Source: JAKAWQ01 sp035509315 (GTDB taxonomy: Bacteria > Pseudomonadota > Alphaproteobacteria > Acetobacterales > Acetobacteraceae). From it: a stretch of DNA of 64,000 nucleotides. Shown one piece after another: positions 17,581-26,278 of this stretch. Within the stretch, counting starts at the first letter, position 1. Every line of letters starts with the position of its first letter. Below the pieces are notes generated by a model. It worked only from the letters and a program-made list of their open reading frames with translations, did no database searches and had not been told where the DNA came from. The position numbers and the translations under genes were made by a program. Location of the stretch: positions 123,591-187,590 of the forward strand of contig DATJLS010000030.1 of the NCBI GenBank assembly GCA_035509315.1, read 5' to 3'.

Positions 17581-18243
17581 ATGGCGAAAGGCAGAAAGGA
17601 ATCAAGGCGAGCGCCTGCCATGCTCCTGCTTGGCATGCTCTCGCTCGCCGGCTGCGCGACGATGCCCGCGCCGCGCTTCACGGGTCCGGCGAAGGAGACG
17701 ATCTATGTGATCGGGCGCGGCTGGCATACCGAGATCGGCCTCGACGCGGCGGCGCTGGATCCGCCGCTCCTGTCACTCGCCGCACGCTATCCGGGAGCGC
17801 AGGCGCTCAGCTTCGGTTTCGGCGACCGGGCCTATGTGCTGGCGCGAAATAAGGGGATTGGCGATGCGCTCGGCGCGCTGCTGCCGAATCGCGGGCTGAT
17901 TCTGGTGACGCTGCTCAATACCTCCCCCCCGGCGGCTTTCGGAACCCGGCACGTGATCGCGCTCCCGGTGACGCACGAAGGCCTCGACGCCATCGCCGAT
18001 GATATCTGGGACAGCCTGGCGACCGACCATGGACATCTGCCCGCGCCCTATGGCGCCGGACCCTATTCCGGCAGCGTGTTCTATGCCTCACGCGTGCGCT
18101 ATGACGGCTTCTACACCTGCAATACCTGGGTCGCGGCAGTGCTGCGCGCGGGAGGCCTGCCGTTCGACCCGGCGGGCGTGCTGTTCGCCTCTCAGGTCAT
18201 GTACCAGGCCCGCATGGCGGCGAAGCGGGCAAAATCACCCTGA
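17581..18243 (+). CDS. DUF2459 (TIGR02117-like) lipoprotein
   Basis: From ATG 17581 it is a 220-residue protein with a basic n-region (MAKGRKESRR), hydrophobic core and lipobox LAGC (Cys at about 24), then an alpha/beta domain with IYVIGRGWHTEIGL and a late GFYTCNTWVAAVLRAGG block typical of DUF2459, which resembles papain-like/NlpC folds (Cys, His). Alternative starts at 17569 and 17620 keep the lipobox. The function is unknown. Divergent from map; convergent with the small lipoprotein gene, separated by 10 bp. Confidence 0.75.
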   Translation: MAKGRKESRRAPAMLLLGMLSLAGCATMPAPRFTGPAKETIYVIGRGWHTEIGLDAAALDPPLLSLAARYPGAQALSFGFGDRAYVLARNKGIGDALGALLPNRGLILVTLLNTSPPAAFGTRHVIALPVTHEGLDAIADDIWDSLATDHGHLPAPYGAGPYSGSVFYASRVRYDGFYTCNTWVAAVLRAGGLPFDPAGVLFASQVMYQARMAAKRAKSP

Positions 18244-18253
18244 TTCCAGGAGT

Positions 18254-18424
18254 TTATTGACAGGGTGGGGCGGTGCCGTCGGCACAGACGGCCTGGCTCC
18301 CCGGCGGTACGACGATCGTGGTGTTGGCCTTCGGCGGCGAGGGGTTGCTGCTGCTCAGGCTGATGCAGCCCCCGAGCAGGAACGGGATGAGCAGGGCGAG
18401 CGCGGACCAGCGGAAAGTGGGCAT
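18254..18424 (-). CDS. Very small lipoprotein, tandem paralogue A
   Basis: A 56-residue product starting MPTFRWSALALLIPFLLGGC: signal peptide with lipobox LGGC (Cys 20), then a Ser-rich stretch (SLSSSN), Pro-rich linker, NTTIVVPPGSQ and a short tail with two cysteines (AVCADGTAPPCQ). AAGGA lies upstream of the ATG. It aligns along its length with the neighbour at 18652-18795. No named family is known to me; it resembles small outer-membrane lipoproteins in size and layout. Confidence 0.75.
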   Translation of the reverse strand: MPTFRWSALALLIPFLLGGCISLSSSNPSPPKANTTIVVPPGSQAVCADGTAPPCQ

Positions 18425-18651
18425 GGTGTTTCCTTCAGGCGTTCGCGGCCGGGGCGCGGACAGGATGGCGCGGGCAGGATGCGGCAAAGTACGACGCCCG
18501 CGGACAGAGCCCACGGACAGAGCCCGCGGACGGAGATTGGGGCGGAAGCCCGGCACAGGTTACCGTATCGTGCGCCGATCGCAACGGATTCCCTGCCCGC
18601 AATCAGCAGAGCAAAGCCGCGCCGCCCGAGCAGGCGTGCTGCGCAGGCATG

Positions 18652-18795
18652 CTACTGGGCCGGCTGGCTCGGCGGAGGCACGACGACCGTGGTGTTGGAC
18701 CGCGGCGGCGGCGGATCGCTGCTGCTGAAGCTGAAGCAGCCCGCAAGCAGCAGCGGCAGGAGAATGGCGACGGCCGACCAACGAATGAATCGCAT
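18652..18795 (-). CDS. Very small lipoprotein, tandem paralogue B
   Basis: A 47-residue product starting MRFIRWSAVAILLPLLLAGC, with lipobox LAGC (Cys 20), then FSFSSSDPPPPRSNTTVVVP and a Pro/Gln tail. AGGGAG sits about 6 nt before the ATG. It is clearly paralogous to the protein at 18254-18424 (RWSA, SSS, NTT-VVPP blocks shared) but lacks the C-terminal Cys pair. It lies 227 bp upstream of paralogue A on the same strand. Confidence 0.75.
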   Translation of the reverse strand: MRFIRWSAVAILLPLLLAGCFSFSSSDPPPPRSNTTVVVPPPSQPAQ

Positions 18796-18900
18796 GACGC
18801 TCCCTTTTGGCGCTTCTGTCCGATTGCCGAACGGACTGCATATCGTCCCGCGGACCCTTCGGTGGGCCGCGCAGGAAAACGAATGAAGGGGGTTTGTGGC

Positions 18901-18940
18901 CTCAGTTTGACCGGAGTCTCCTCAGTTTGACCGGAGTCTC
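18901..18940 (+). repeat. Exact 20-bp tandem duplication
   Basis: CTCAGTTTGACCGGAGTCTC is repeated twice with no spacer, in the gap between the small lipoprotein gene and the RraA-like gene. Confidence 0.85.
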
Positions 18941-19015
18941 AGGAAATCGGGCAGCCCTTCAGGACAGACAGGGCTTGGCACTTGACCGCTCTTTCGGCCT
19001 GCTTCCCGGCCAGAC

Positions 19016-19744
19016 TCACGGGTTGCCCCTCGTTGTGGTCGCCCTTTGGGTGGACCAGGCCTCGTAGCGCGCCCTGGTCTCGGCATTCGGGGGATAGAGC
19101 CCTGGCAGCGAGGCCCCCTTCTCGACCTCGGACATGATCCAGGTCTCGAGCCGCTCCTGCTCTTCCGCCATGGCCGCCGCCGTCTCGATCAGGGCCTGGG
19201 GGATGAGCACTGCGCCGTCCTCGTCCACCACCACCACATCGTCGGGGAAGACGGCCACGCCGCCGCAGGCGATCGGTTCCTGCCAGTTCACGAAGGTGAG
19301 GCCACCGACCGAGGGGGGTGCCGCCGCGCCCTGGCACCAGATCGGAAGCCCGGTGGCGAGCACGCCGGCCACATCCCGCACGACCCCGTCCGTCACCAGC
19401 GCCGCCACGCCGCGCTTGGCCATGCGGGCGCAGAGGATGTCGCCGAAGATGCCGGCGTCGGTGACGCCCATGGCATCGACGACGGCGATGCAGCCGGGCG
19501 GCATGTCCTCGATCGCGGCACGGGTCGAGCGCGGGGAGGCCCAGCTTTCGGGCGTAGCGAGATCCTCGCGGGCCGGGACGAAGCGGAGGGTGAAGGCGCG
19601 TCCGACCAGCCGCTCCTTGATCGGCCGGAGCGGACGGGCCCGCCGGATCCAGACATTGCGCAGCCCCTTCTTGAGCAGCACGGTCGTCAGCGTCGCAGTG
19701 GAGACGCCGGCCAGGGTCTTCGCGATCGCCGGGTCGAGATCCAT
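19016..19744 (-). CDS. RraA-like / HMG aldolase family protein
   Basis: The 242-residue protein has the core GDILCARMAKRGVAALVTDGVVRDVAG (about 120-146), containing the G-x(20)-R-D signature of the RraA fold; R and D bind the alpha-keto acid and metal in 4-hydroxy-4-methyl-2-oxoglutarate/oxaloacetate aldolases. A short C-terminal helical extension follows. The members range from aldolases to RNase E inhibitors, so the exact activity is open. It stands alone, with a dispersed repeat copy upstream. Confidence 0.8.
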   Translation of the reverse strand: MDLDPAIAKTLAGVSTATLTTVLLKKGLRNVWIRRARPLRPIKERLVGRAFTLRFVPAREDLATPESWASPRSTRAAIEDMPPGCIAVVDAMGVTDAGIFGDILCARMAKRGVAALVTDGVVRDVAGVLATGLPIWCQGAAAPPSVGGLTFVNWQEPIACGGVAVFPDDVVVVDEDGAVLIPQALIETAAAMAEEQERLETWIMSEVEKGASLPGLYPPNAETRARYEAWSTQRATTTRGNP

Positions 19745-19827
19745 GGGCGAGAGCTCCGGTTGCGGTGGGAGCGAAGGCGAAAGCAGAAACGGGAGCCCGA
19801 CGCAAGGCGCCCGCGCGCGCCTTGGAG

Positions 19828-19907
19828 CAGGACGGGATCGCGCAGCCCATCCATCCCGCTCCGGCTTGTTGTTTTCTCGCGTGATTCAGAGCTCCGGTCA
19901 TCACGCT
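19828..19907 (-). repeat. Dispersed palindromic repeat, copy 2
   Basis: On the minus strand it reads AGCGTGATGACCGGAGCTCT, AATCACGCGAGAAAACAA, GCCGGAGCGGGATGGATGGG and then a pairing ATCCCGTCCTG block. It is shorter than copy 1 because the CACCGGAGGT block is missing. Confidence 0.75.
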
Positions 19908-19967
19908 GGTGCCCGCTTTCATAGAAAGCCGGCCCAGAGCTCTTTGTCTCAGTGCGTTCTTCGCCTC

Positions 19968-19991
19968 AGTGCCTGATCGCGATCGGGCACT
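19968..19991. terminator. 24-bp near-perfect palindrome after the lipid kinase gene
   Basis: AGTGCCTGATCGCGATCGGG continues to CACT; only one base pair in each arm is mismatched. It begins at the stop codon of the minus-strand gene at 19990, so it is placed as a terminator, but there is no T-run. Confidence 0.5.
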
Positions 19992-20961
19992 AGCCGCTCA
20001 CGATCGCGATCGGCGCAGGGGCGTCGGTGATGCGGAGCGAGGCCATGCCGGCGGGATCGCCATCTGCCTGGGCCGGGGCGCCACCCTCGATATCCACCGC
20101 GGCGGCGCGCACGAGATCCATGCCCGGCGCGTGAGGCAGCAGATCGAAGGGCAGAAGGGCGCCCGAAAGCAGGGCGGAGAAGGGCCCGCGGCGGCGGAAG
20201 ACCGCGACCGTGAAGCCCCGGTCGGTCGGGCTTGCGCCGGGGGCGAGAAGATGCCGCCCGGCATAGAAACGCCCCTTGCTGACGATGACGCTCGCCGCGT
20301 CGCGTTCCTTCCCATCGAGGCGGAGATGGAGGGGCGGGAAACGATAGCAGGCGATCTCGCGGAGGCTCTGGGCGACATAGGCGCCGCGGCCGAGCACGCG
20401 CTTCAGCGCATCGGGGAGATGGTGCACGACGGCGGCATCGAAGCCGGCGCCGAGCATCTGCACGAAGAGCCGTTCCCCGGACGGGCCGCGGGCGATGCCG
20501 GGCCAAAGGAAGCGCGTGCGGCCGAAGGCGAGGGCCGCGGCGACGGCGCGCGGGGCAAAGGGCAACCCGAGCTCATGGGCGAGCACGTTGGCGGTGCCGA
20601 GCGGGATCACGCCGAGCGCGACGCCGGCCCCGGAAAGCCCGTTCGCCACCTCAGCGATGGTGCCGTCTCCCCCCGCCGCCACGATGAGGCCGGCGCCCCG
20701 CGCCGCGGCCTCGCGCGCGAGCAGGGTTGCGTGGCCGCGATGACCGGTCTCCGCCAGCTCGAGCCGAATGCCGTTCTGCACCAGAAGATCGAGCACGCGC
20801 CACAGACGCTGCGCGCGACGCCGTCCGGCGGCCGGGTTGAAGACGATCAGCACGCGAACCTGATGGCAGGACTCATCGCGACTCGCATCGCAAAATTTGA
20901 TGGTCGCGTCAGGCTGTTGCAGGACGATGACCATAGGGTTACCGAACGATGATCTCACCAT
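19990..20961 (-). CDS. Diacylglycerol kinase-family lipid kinase
   Basis: A soluble 323-residue lipid kinase of the DagK/YegS fold: VFNPAAG (about 40-46), the nucleotide-binding GGDGT (about 96-100) and a downstream GTANVLAHELGLP block. ATP-dependent phosphorylation of diacylglycerol, sphingoid or related lipids is the family role. The first ~35 residues precede the fold, so a later start (ATG 20934, or GTG near residue 37) is plausible. It is divergent from the LpxH-like gene, sharing a short promoter region. Confidence 0.88.
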   Translation of the reverse strand: MVRSSFGNPMVIVLQQPDATIKFCDASRDESCHQVRVLIVFNPAAGRRRAQRLWRVLDLLVQNGIRLELAETGHRGHATLLAREAAARGAGLIVAAGGDGTIAEVANGLSGAGVALGVIPLGTANVLAHELGLPFAPRAVAAALAFGRTRFLWPGIARGPSGERLFVQMLGAGFDAAVVHHLPDALKRVLGRGAYVAQSLREIACYRFPPLHLRLDGKERDAASVIVSKGRFYAGRHLLAPGASPTDRGFTVAVFRRRGPFSALLSGALLPFDLLPHAPGMDLVRAAAVDIEGGAPAQADGDPAGMASLRITDAPAPIAIVSG

Positions 20962-21039
20962 CGCATGAAGAAATTCTGCCGATTCATTGAAACTTCACTC
21001 TGCCAGCGCGATCTTCTCCGGCTATCGAAATGGTGCAGC

Positions 21040-21840
21040 ATGCACGGCACCATTCGCCCGACCCGGTACCGCACCGTCTTCGTTTCGGACGCGCATCTTG
21101 GCGCCCGTGGTTGTCATGCCCGTGCGCTCGCCGAATTCCTGCGCGGCATGAGCTGCCGGCATCTTTTCCTCGTTGGCGACATGATCGATGGCTGGCGGCT
21201 GCGCCGCTCCTGGTACTGGGACAGCCACCATGATGCGGTGCTTCGCCTCATCCTCGGCCATGCGCGCGCAGGGACCGAGGTGACCTACATTCCCGGCAAC
21301 CATGACGAGATGTTCCGGGCCTGGCTTCCGCTCGGACTCGAAGTGGCGGGGATTCGGCTCAAGGGAGAGGCCGAGCATGTCACCGCCGACGGCAAGCGGT
21401 TTCTCGTGATGCATGGCGATGCCTTCGACAGCGTGGTGCGCTATGCGAAGTTTCTCGCCCTGCTCGGCGATCATGCCTACGAGGTGGCGCTCGTGCTCAA
21501 TCGCTGGTTCAACGCCGTGCGGGTGCGCTTCGGCTATCCCTACTGGTCGCTCTCCGCCTGGCTCAAGCGGCAGGTCAAGGAAGCGGTGAAGGCGATCGAC
21601 CGGTTCGAGACCGCACTGGCCGGAGAGGCGCGGCGGCGCGGCTTCGACGGCGTGGTGTGCGGGCACATCCACCACGCCGAGATGCGCGATATCGGCGGCA
21701 TTTTCTATGCCAATGACGGCGACTGGATGGAGAGCTGCACCGCCCTGGTCGAGCATCATGACGGGCGGCTCGAGCTGATCGAATGGGCGGTTGAGGCACG
21801 CGTCTCGGCTTTGGATGCCGAACCCCTCCCCGCTCACTGA
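21040..21840 (+). CDS. UDP-2,3-diacylglucosamine diphosphatase-like metallophosphoesterase
   Basis: From ATG 21040 the product has 266 residues. Metal motifs of the calcineurin-like fold are DAH (17-19), GDMIDGW, GNHDE, MHGDAFD and GHIHHAE. The RYRTVFVSDAHLGARGCHA start is where relatives begin; the in-frame ATG at 20965 adds 25 residues with no family match. LpxH relatives cleave UDP-diacyl-GlcN to lipid X. The group next to a GT4 gene is common in alphaproteobacteria, and its exact substrate is less certain than for LpxH. Confidence 0.8.
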   Translation: MHGTIRPTRYRTVFVSDAHLGARGCHARALAEFLRGMSCRHLFLVGDMIDGWRLRRSWYWDSHHDAVLRLILGHARAGTEVTYIPGNHDEMFRAWLPLGLEVAGIRLKGEAEHVTADGKRFLVMHGDAFDSVVRYAKFLALLGDHAYEVALVLNRWFNAVRVRFGYPYWSLSAWLKRQVKEAVKAIDRFETALAGEARRRGFDGVVCGHIHHAEMRDIGGIFYANDGDWMESCTALVEHHDGRLELIEWAVEARVSALDAEPLPAH

Positions 21841-21850
21841 CGAAGGCACG

Positions 21851-22966
21851 ATGACAATGGATGCACCCGGGGGTGCGCCATCGGGCGTGCCGAAGGCGGC
21901 GGCGCCCCTCTCGCGCCTCCTCATCGTCTCCGACGCCTGGGCGCCGCAGGTGAACGGTGTCGTGCGCACGCTCGCCGCCGTGGCCGGGGAGCTCACTTCG
22001 ATGGGCCGCGCGGCGGAGGTGATCGGGCCGGGGGAGTTCCGCACCCTTCCCTGCCCCACCTATCCAGAGATCCGGCTTGCCCTCTTTCCCGGCCGGGCGT
22101 TGGCGCGGCGGATCGAGGATTTCGCGCCCGAGGCGCTGCATATCGCAACGGAAGGTCCGCTCGGGATGGCGGCGCGAAGCTATGCGCGGCATCGCGGCCT
22201 TGCCTTCACCACCTCCTTTCATACCCGCTTTCCCGAATATATCGCCGCGCGCACGGGGTTGCCGCCTTCCCTCGCCTATGGCTGGCTCCGGCGCTTTCAT
22301 GCCGCCGGCTCCGGGATGATGGTGGCGGCCGAAAGCCTGCGGAGCGAGCTTGCCCGGCGCGGCTTCGCCAATATCCGGCCCTGGACCCGGGGTGTCGATT
22401 TTTCCCAGTTCCACACCGCGCCGCGCGAGGAATGGAATCTGCCGCGGCCCGTTTTTCTCTATGTCGGGCGCGTGGCGGTGGAGAAGAACATTGCCGCCTT
22501 CCTCGATCTCGACCTGCCCGGCTCCAAGGTGGTGGTGGGCGATGGTCCGCAGCTTGCGGCGCTGCGCGATGCCTATCCAGGCGTGCATTTCGTGGGCGCC
22601 CGCCGTGGCGCGACGCTCGCCGCCGCCTATGCCGGGGGCGACGTTCTCGTTTTCCCGAGCCGCACCGACACGTTCGGGCTTGTGCTCCTCGAAGCGCTTG
22701 CCTGCGGCACGCCGGTCGCGGCCTTTCCGGTTCCCGGACCGCTCGACGTGCTTGGCAAGGAAGCCGGCCGCGTCGGCGTGCTCGATGAGGATCTCGGCCG
22801 GGCGGCGCGGGCCGCGCTCACGCTCGACCGCGCCGAATGCCGTGCTTTCGCCGAGACTTTCACCTGGCGGCGGGCTACGGAGATGTTTCTTTCCAATCTT
22901 GTGCCGATCCGCGGATCGGGCGATCCCTCAGGATCACGGGCTCTGGCTTGGCCGCGAGCGGGATGA
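21851..22966 (+). CDS. GT4-family glycosyltransferase
   Basis: The start at ATG 21851, 10 bp after the upstream stop and preceded by AAGG, gives 371 residues; the fold begins at LLIVSDAWAPQVNGVVRTL, the usual donor/acceptor loop of GT4 mannosyltransferases. The C-terminal nucleotide-sugar site shows FVGARRG, FPSRTDTFGLVLLEALACGTPV (E...GTPV). Probably transfers a hexose to a lipid in the membrane. The last ~20 residues overlap the hpnL 3' end (33 nt antiparallel). Confidence 0.85.
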   Translation: MTMDAPGGAPSGVPKAAAPLSRLLIVSDAWAPQVNGVVRTLAAVAGELTSMGRAAEVIGPGEFRTLPCPTYPEIRLALFPGRALARRIEDFAPEALHIATEGPLGMAARSYARHRGLAFTTSFHTRFPEYIAARTGLPPSLAYGWLRRFHAAGSGMMVAAESLRSELARRGFANIRPWTRGVDFSQFHTAPREEWNLPRPVFLYVGRVAVEKNIAAFLDLDLPGSKVVVGDGPQLAALRDAYPGVHFVGARRGATLAAAYAGGDVLVFPSRTDTFGLVLLEALACGTPVAAFPVPGPLDVLGKEAGRVGVLDEDLGRAARAALTLDRAECRAFAETFTWRRATEMFLSNLVPIRGSGDPSGSRALAWPRAG

Positions 22967-23971
22967 CGGCAGGTCGCCTTGCTCTCGCGCTCTTTTCTCG
23001 ATCGATGAAGCGGGTTGCAGGCGGCGGGCCTCGATGAGCTGCCAGACGAGAAGAATGGGCACCCCGACCAGGACATCGCGCGCGCGGCGCACCAGCGAGA
23101 CGGCGATCGCGATATCCGGAGTGAGCCCGAAGGCGCTGCCGAGGCCGATATAGGCGGCCTCCTGCACACCGGCGAATCCCGGCACGGCGAAGGCGGCGGT
23201 GAGCGAGACCTGGAGCAATCCCTCGATCGCGAGCGCCGCCGGCAGGCCGATCGAAGCGCCGGCCAGCCGCATGATCAGCCAGCCGCCGACGCCGCTTGCG
23301 ATCCAGCCCAGGAGATGCAGCGCCGAGGCGGCCGAATAGCGTCCGGGCCGGCGATAGATCGGCATCAGCGCGCCCTGAAGAAGCTCGATCCGCGCGACCG
23401 CCGCGGTGATCCATCGCGCCTTGACATGCCGGGCCAGCCGGCGCGCGAAGGACGCGACGCCGCGCTGGGCGGCGACGAATGCCGCGCCGCCGAGCAAGCC
23501 GAACGCGATGCCGATCCCGAAGGGCAGCGCAAGGTGGCTACCCGGGTTCAGCGTCACGAGCACGCCGAGACCGGCCGCCGCGAAGACGAGCTGGGTGAGG
23601 AATTCCGAGGTGACGTCGGCGACCGTGGAGGCCGAGGCCATCTGCCAGACGACCCCGTGCAGCGTTGCCGCGCGCGCGCCCAGGACGAACCCGCCGACGG
23701 TGGAAAGCGGCAGGCAGTTCGCCGCCGCGTCCCGCACCATTCGCGCCCAGATCAGCACGCGCACGGCAGGCCGTTCGGGCATCAGCGTCCACCAGGCGAA
23801 GCCGAGGATCACGAAGAGTGCGCCCTGACAAAGAACGAGCAGAGCCAAGCCCCCGATGCCGACCTTGAGCACGCCCGCGAGCACGCGGTGGAACCCGAAC
23901 CAGCCGACCAGCGCCGTGCCCAGCGCGAGCCCGGCGAGCGCGGCTGCGAACGACAGCGTCTTCGTCTTCAT
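22934..23971 (-). CDS. hpnL: HpnL-type membrane protein (flippase-like)
   Basis: ATG 23971 (GGGAAGG upstream) gives a 345-residue polytopic protein with about eight TM helices, related to the lysylphosphatidylglycerol synthase TM region. Blocks such as ANCLPLSTVGGFVLGARAA and PGFAGVQEAAYIGLGSAFG are characteristic. HpnL is encoded with hopanoid genes and is thought to move hopanoids between membranes. It diverges from hpnA and is convergent with the GT4 gene, overlapping it by 33 nt. Confidence 0.85.
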   Translation of the reverse strand: MKTKTLSFAAALAGLALGTALVGWFGFHRVLAGVLKVGIGGLALLVLCQGALFVILGFAWWTLMPERPAVRVLIWARMVRDAAANCLPLSTVGGFVLGARAATLHGVVWQMASASTVADVTSEFLTQLVFAAAGLGVLVTLNPGSHLALPFGIGIAFGLLGGAAFVAAQRGVASFARRLARHVKARWITAAVARIELLQGALMPIYRRPGRYSAASALHLLGWIASGVGGWLIMRLAGASIGLPAALAIEGLLQVSLTAAFAVPGFAGVQEAAYIGLGSAFGLTPDIAIAVSLVRRARDVLVGVPILLVWQLIEARRLQPASSIEKRAREQGDLPSSRSRPSQSP

Positions 23972-24055
23972 CCGGCCTTCCCGGCCATCGCGCGCCCTTC
24001 CTGCGGCCAGCGCGGGCTCTACACCAGCCCCCGCCGGCCGGCTATACACGCCGGC

Positions 24056-24085
24056 GCTTGAAAACCCAGTGCTTGAAAACCCAGT
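24056..24085 (+). repeat. Exact 15-bp tandem duplication before hpnA
   Basis: GCTTGAAAACCCAGT occurs twice head to tail, ending 16 bp before the hpnA GTG, between the divergent hpnL and hpnA genes. It may alter the promoter or leader spacing. Confidence 0.8.
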
Positions 24086-24101
24086 GCAGGAGAAGCCGGC
24101 G

Positions 24102-25100
24102 GTGAGCGGCAGTGATCCCGTGCTCGTCACCGGCGCCACAGGCTTTGTCGGAAGCGCGGTGGCCCGTGCGCTCGCCGCGCGCGGAGAAAGGCTGCGGCTG
24201 CTTGCGCGACGGAAGAGCGAGCGGCGCAATCTCGCAGGGATCGGCGGCGAGATCCTCGAGGGGGACCTGACCGATCCCGCCTCGCTCATCCGCGCGGTCG
24301 CCGGCTGCCGGCAGGTTTTTCACGTCGCGGCGGATTATCGGCTCTGGGTGCCCGATCCCGATGTCATGCTGCGCATCAATGTCGAGGGCACGCGGGCCCT
24401 GATGCGGGCGGCGCGGCAGGCGGGCGTCGAACGGATCATCCATACCAGCAGCGTCGCCGCCCTCGGCCTCGATCCTGCCGGCCGTCCGGCGGACGAGACC
24501 ACCTCGCTCGACCCGTCGAGCCTGATCGGCACCTACAAGCGCTCGAAATTCCTGGCCGAGCAGGCGGTGATGGAAGAGGTGGGCGCCGGGCTTCCCGTCG
24601 TGATCGTCAATCCGTCCTCGCCGGTCGGCCCGCGCGACATCAAGCCGACGCCCACGGGGCGGATGGTGCTCGATGCGGCGCGGGGCCGCATTCCCGTCTA
24701 TGTCGAGACCGGGCTCAATATCGTCCATGTGGACGATGTGGCGGCGGGGCACCTGATGGCCGCCGAGCGCGGGCGGATCGGCGAGCGCTATATCCTCGGC
24801 GGGGAGAATTTCCCGCTCGGCGCCCTGCTCGCGCTGATCGCCGAGATCGCCGGCCGGCGGCCGCCCCGGATCCGCCTGCCGATCGCGCCGCTGGTGCCGC
24901 TCGCGCTCGCGGCGGAGGGGCTCGCCCGCCTGACCGGGCGGGCGCCCTCGCTCACGCGCGAGACGCTCGCGATGGCCCGGAAGAAAATGTTCTTCTCCTC
25001 GGCCAAGGCCGAGGCCGAGCTCGGCTATCGCGCCCGGCCGGCGCGGGCGGCGATCGAGGATGCGCTGGCCTGGTTCCGCGGTCAGGGAATGCTTCGATGA
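24102..25100 (+). CDS. hpnA: Hopanoid-associated sugar epimerase HpnA
   Basis: GTG 24102 with CAGGAGAAG upstream gives 332 residues; longer reading enters hpnL antisense. The Rossmann motif TGATGFVG (10-17) and catalytic YKRSK (145-149) make it an extended SDR. HpnA is found in hopanoid operons and is assigned to sugar head-group metabolism. Its stop overlaps the hpnB start (ATGA). This opens the operon hpnA-B-C-D-E-shc-hpnG-agmatinase. Confidence 0.92.
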   Translation: MSGSDPVLVTGATGFVGSAVARALAARGERLRLLARRKSERRNLAGIGGEILEGDLTDPASLIRAVAGCRQVFHVAADYRLWVPDPDVMLRINVEGTRALMRAARQAGVERIIHTSSVAALGLDPAGRPADETTSLDPSSLIGTYKRSKFLAEQAVMEEVGAGLPVVIVNPSSPVGPRDIKPTPTGRMVLDAARGRIPVYVETGLNIVHVDDVAAGHLMAAERGRIGERYILGGENFPLGALLALIAEIAGRRPPRIRLPIAPLVPLALAAEGLARLTGRAPSLTRETLAMARKKMFFSSAKAEAELGYRARPARAAIEDALAWFRGQGMLR

Positions 25101-26278
25101 TGACGCCCGCTCTCCTGCCCGCTCTGCTTGCGCTCGTGGCCTGGCTCTGGCTCCTCCTCGCCCATGACCGGTTCTGGCAGTCCGGCCCGGAGCTTCCCCC
25201 CGTGCCGCCGCCTTCGCCCGCGCCCGCGCCCATGCCCGCAATCGATATCATCGTGCCGGCGCGGAACGAGGCCGAGACGATCGGCGATGCTCTCGCCTCG
25301 CTCCTCGCGCAGGATTATCCGGGCAGGGTGCGCATCCTGATGGTGGATGACGGATCGAGCGACGGAACCGGCGCCATCGCCCGCCGCCTTGCCGAGACCG
25401 CAGGTCACAAGACTGCAGGTCACGAGACTGAAAGTCAGGGGCGTCTCACGGTGCTGGCCGGCTCGCCCACGCCGCCGGGCTGGAGCGGCAAGCTCTGGGC
25501 GCTCTCCCAGGGGATCGAGCATGCCTCTTCCGAGCTTCTCCTGCTGACCGACGCCGACATCGTTCATGCGCCCGGCCATCTTGCGGCCATGGCGGCGAAG
25601 GCCGAGGCGGAGAGGCTCGATCTCGTCTCGGAGATGGTGGCATTGCGCTGCGAGAGCCTTTCCGAGCGGGCGCTGGTGCCGGCCTTCGTCTTCTTCTTCC
25701 AACTCCTCTATCCCTTCGCCGCCGTCAACGATCCGCGCCGTCAGGTTGCCGCTGCGGCCGGCGGGTCGATCCTGGTGCGGCGGGACACGCTGGCGCGGGC
25801 GGGGGGGATCGCCGCGATCAAGGGGGCGCTGATCGACGACGTGGCCCTGGCCCGGAAGATCAAGCCGCGGGGCAGGATCTGGCTCGGCCATTCCCGGCTG
25901 GCCCGGAGCCTCCGCGCCTACCCGGATTTCGGCGAGATCTGGCGGATGATCGCGCGCACCGCCTTCGTGCAGCTCCGCCATTCCTTCCTGCTTCTCGCGG
26001 GAACGGTGCTCGGCCTCGGCCTCATCTTCCTCACGCCGCCGGCAGCCACGCTCTTTGCCCATGGCCTGGCGCGGCTCGCGGGGTTTTCGGCCTGGGTGCT
26101 CTCCGCCCTGCTCTATGTGCCGACGCTGCGCCGATTCGGCCGTTCCCTTCTCTGGGCTCCGCTTCTGCCGCCGATCGCCACCTTCTACCTCGCCGCGACC
26201 ATCGGCTCCGCGGTCGATCACTGGCGCGGGCGCGGGGTCGTGTGGAAGGGCCGCGCCTATCGCGGAGCGCAATCTTGA
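25097..26278 (+). CDS. hpnB: Hopene-associated glycosyltransferase HpnB
   Basis: A 393-residue GT2-type membrane enzyme: N-terminal TM, then IDIIVPARNEAETIG, VDDGSSDGT, LTDADI (DxD) and a C-terminal pair of TM helices, as in HpnB. It is assigned to glycosylation of bacteriohopanepolyols. An imperfect 15-bp triplicated unit at about 25396-25440 encodes TAGHK/TAGHE/TESQG, a small lineage-specific insertion. It overlaps hpnC by TTGA. Confidence 0.92.
   Translation: MMTPALLPALLALVAWLWLLLAHDRFWQSGPELPPVPPPSPAPAPMPAIDIIVPARNEAETIGDALASLLAQDYPGRVRILMVDDGSSDGTGAIARRLAETAGHKTAGHETESQGRLTVLAGSPTPPGWSGKLWALSQGIEHASSELLLLTDADIVHAPGHLAAMAAKAEAERLDLVSEMVALRCESLSERALVPAFVFFFQLLYPFAAVNDPRRQVAAAAGGSILVRRDTLARAGGIAAIKGALIDDVALARKIKPRGRIWLGHSRLARSLRAYPDFGEIWRMIARTAFVQLRHSFLLLAGTVLGLGLIFLTPPAATLFAHGLARLAGFSAWVLSALLYVPTLRRFGRSLLWAPLLPPIATFYLAATIGSAVDHWRGRGVVWKGRAYRGAQS

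Noticed and set aside
17373..17681. N-terminal extension of methionine aminopeptidase by 103 residues
   Set aside because: The extension has Arg/Ala-rich shadow composition, overlaps the divergent lipoprotein gene and lacks a ribosome site, whereas ATG 17372 has GGAGGCAGG upstream.
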